This document shows positions 5,496 through 5,870 of a stretch of 5,870 bases of DNA, piece by piece. The notes under the pieces were generated by a model. It was not told the DNA's origin. It ran no database searches and was given only the letters and a program-made list of their open reading frames with translations. How positions within the stretch are numbered: the first letter of the stretch is position 1; each line of letters starts with the position of its first letter. The stretch spans positions 1 to 5,870 of the forward strand of contig SLQK01000158.1 of the NCBI GenBank assembly GCA_007131525.1. Reading direction: 5' to 3'. Source of the DNA: Nitriliruptoraceae bacterium. Its GTDB lineage: Bacteria > Actinomycetota > Nitriliruptoria > Nitriliruptorales > Nitriliruptoraceae. The translations under genes were made by a program, and so were the position numbers.

Positions 5496-5520
5496 GACCG
5501 CCCGTCGTGACGAGGCGGTC
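5496..5520. repeat. Strong bulged hairpin in intergenic repeat cluster
   Basis: GACCGCC (5496-5502) pairs with GGCGGTC (5514-5520), and CGT (5503-5505) pairs with ACG (5510-5512) around a CGTG loop, with A5513 as the only bulge. Its right arm GGCGGTC recurs at 5585-5591 inside the next inverted repeat, so the two structures could exchange partners. It may be a terminator or part of a composite repeat element. Confidence 0.5.
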
Positions 5521-5556
5521 GGGGTGCCGCCGCGGGGTGGTCGGGGTGCCGCCGCG
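5517..5556 (+). repeat. 18-bp direct repeat, 22-bp period, two copies
   Basis: ggtcggggtgccgccgcg occurs at 5517-5534 and again, identically, at 5539-5556, separated by the 4-base spacer gggt. The first copy overlaps the right arm of the hairpin at 5496-5520. Two perfect 18-mers suggest a recent duplication or a repeated binding site spaced two helical turns apart. Confidence 0.65.
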
Positions 5557-5561
5557 CGCTC

Positions 5562-5606
5562 GGATCGCAACGATGTGACCACGAGGCGGTCGATCCGTTG
5601 CGATCC
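5562..5606. repeat. 45-bp cruciform-like inverted repeat with perfect 11-bp arms
   Basis: GGATCGCAACG (5562-5572) and CGTTGCGATCC (5596-5606) are perfect reverse complements. The structure continues inward: AT (5573-5574) can pair with AT (5593-5594), and GACC (5577-5580) pairs with GGTC (5588-5591) around loop 5581-5587. The arms are less GC-extreme than the surroundings, so the symmetry is not just a by-product of composition. There is no T-tract on either side. It could be a bidirectional terminator, a structured RNA or a protein-binding site. Confidence 0.65.
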
Positions 5607-5649
5607 TGGGTCAGCCGGGGGCGGGGACGCAGGGTGACCGGGGCGGGAC

Positions 5650-5669
5650 GCCGCCGCGCCGCGGGCGGC
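5650..5669 (-). terminator. GC-only hairpin downstream of the Sir2-type gene
   Basis: GCCGCC (5650-5655) pairs with GGCGGC (5664-5669) over an 8-base loop, about 52 bp past the stop codon of the deacetylase gene reading on the minus strand. An alternative fold, CCGCG/CGCGG (5654-5658 and 5660-5664), overlaps it. With pure G+C sequence such pairing arises easily, so support is weak. Confidence 0.25.
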
Positions 5670-5720
5670 ACGCCGCTATGCGCTCGACGCCCGCCGACCC
5701 GGGTGCGCCGCGACACCGCC

Positions 5721-5870
5721 TCAGCGCAGGCGCTGCACGAGGGCCGGTAGGGCGTGCTCCGCCGGCCGGGCGATGTGCCGGGCCGTCGACAGGCTGGGCT
5801 CCGGGTTGATCTCCCAGATCCGCGCCCCCGCACGCTCCGCGAGCCACGGCAGGCTGGCAGCGGGCTCCAC
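5721..5870 (-). CDS. Sir2-family NAD-dependent protein deacetylase, C-terminal 49 residues (5' part outside window)
   Basis: Sir2 (CobB) enzymes remove acyl groups from lysines using NAD+. Only the end of the gene is here: the frame is open at the right edge and stops with TGA (5723-5721, minus strand). The translation starts VEPAASLPWLAERAGARIW and continues EINPEPSLST; it finishes LPALVQRLR. In Sir2 proteins the last Rossmann segment has exactly this order: a strand ending in V-x-PA before a helix (PAASLPWLAERAG), the strand ending in the INPEP nucleotide-binding motif, and a C-terminal helix with the LPxLV pattern. The catalytic His and zinc cysteines are outside. The assignment rests on this short stretch, so the family is likely but subclass is unknown. 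It converges on the GNAT gene across 372 bp. Confidence 0.78.
   Translation of the reverse strand: MEPAASLPWLAERAGARIWEINPEPSLSTARHIARPAEHALPALVQRLR

Larger units (their letters stand above)
5349..5720. other. Repeat-rich convergent intergenic region
   Basis: This 372-bp region lies between two converging genes. No credible coding sequence is seen: the open frames crossing it are shadows of the flanking genes and carry low-complexity Arg/Pro/Gly translations. It instead contains at least four hairpins and an 18-bp direct repeat, listed separately, plus the perfect 12-bp palindrome at 5425-5436 and a 12-bp direct repeat (acgaggcggtcg at 5510-5521 and 5581-5592). It probably terminates transcription from both sides; the density of symmetry in 5496-5606 is more than simple terminators need. 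Confidence 0.6.

Noticed and set aside
4179..5582. 467-codon minus-strand open frame opposite the GNAT gene
   Set aside because: Shadow of the GNAT frame; no recognisable domain and no clear ribosome site.
5363..5833. Minus-strand 156-codon frame across the right intergenic region
   Set aside because: It is out of frame with the Sir2-like end that it overlaps, and its translation is Arg/Pro/Ser low complexity.

Overview
This is a strongly GC-rich window with GTG starts, purine-rich Shine-Dalgarno sites and third positions dominated by G and C. The N-terminus of the class II ribonucleotide reductase is of the long actinobacterial type, and a TTGTCCACA DnaA-type box is present. Together these suggest a chromosomal segment of a high-GC actinomycete (Actinomycetota); a deep-branching group such as the Nitriliruptoria would fit, but the sequence alone does not settle this. 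No mobile element, CRISPR array, tRNA or rRNA was seen.

Layout from left to right. Positions 1-789 (minus) hold the 5' part of a B12-dependent ribonucleotide reductase gene (nrdJ) that runs off the left edge. Positions 790-1250 are a long divergent intergenic region with a very good NrdR box (1001-1016), a degenerate second copy 33 bp away (968-983), a DnaA-type box (1071-1079) and hairpins. Positions 1251-2723 (plus) encode an AI-2E/PerM-family membrane protein with a polar, charge-segregated C-terminal tail. A short convergent gap follows, with a GC hairpin over the stop codon and a 10-bp tandem repeat that is also an inverted repeat. Positions 2799-4163 (minus) encode an amidase-signature protein that keeps both catalytic serines but lacks the catalytic lysine. 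After a divergent gap (4164-4457), positions 4458-5348 (plus) encode a GNAT acetyltransferase fused to a second, beta-rich domain. Positions 5349-5720 appear non-coding and are packed with inverted and direct repeats. Positions 5721-5870 (minus) are the last 49 codons of a Sir2-type NAD-dependent protein deacetylase gene, cut by the right edge.

The genes alternate in direction (minus, plus, minus, plus, minus), so no operon is visible and each gene probably has its own promoter. The one clear regulatory logic is deoxyribonucleotide supply: NrdJ makes dNTPs, and the NrdR box upstream points to repression by NrdR when (d)ATP is plentiful. The rest looks like ordinary housekeeping or accessory metabolism. 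I see no defence system, biosynthetic cluster or other clearly new multi-gene system. The best leads are the catalytically altered amidase, the two-domain GNAT protein, the NrdR/DnaA-type control region and the structured 5490-5610 intergenic element.
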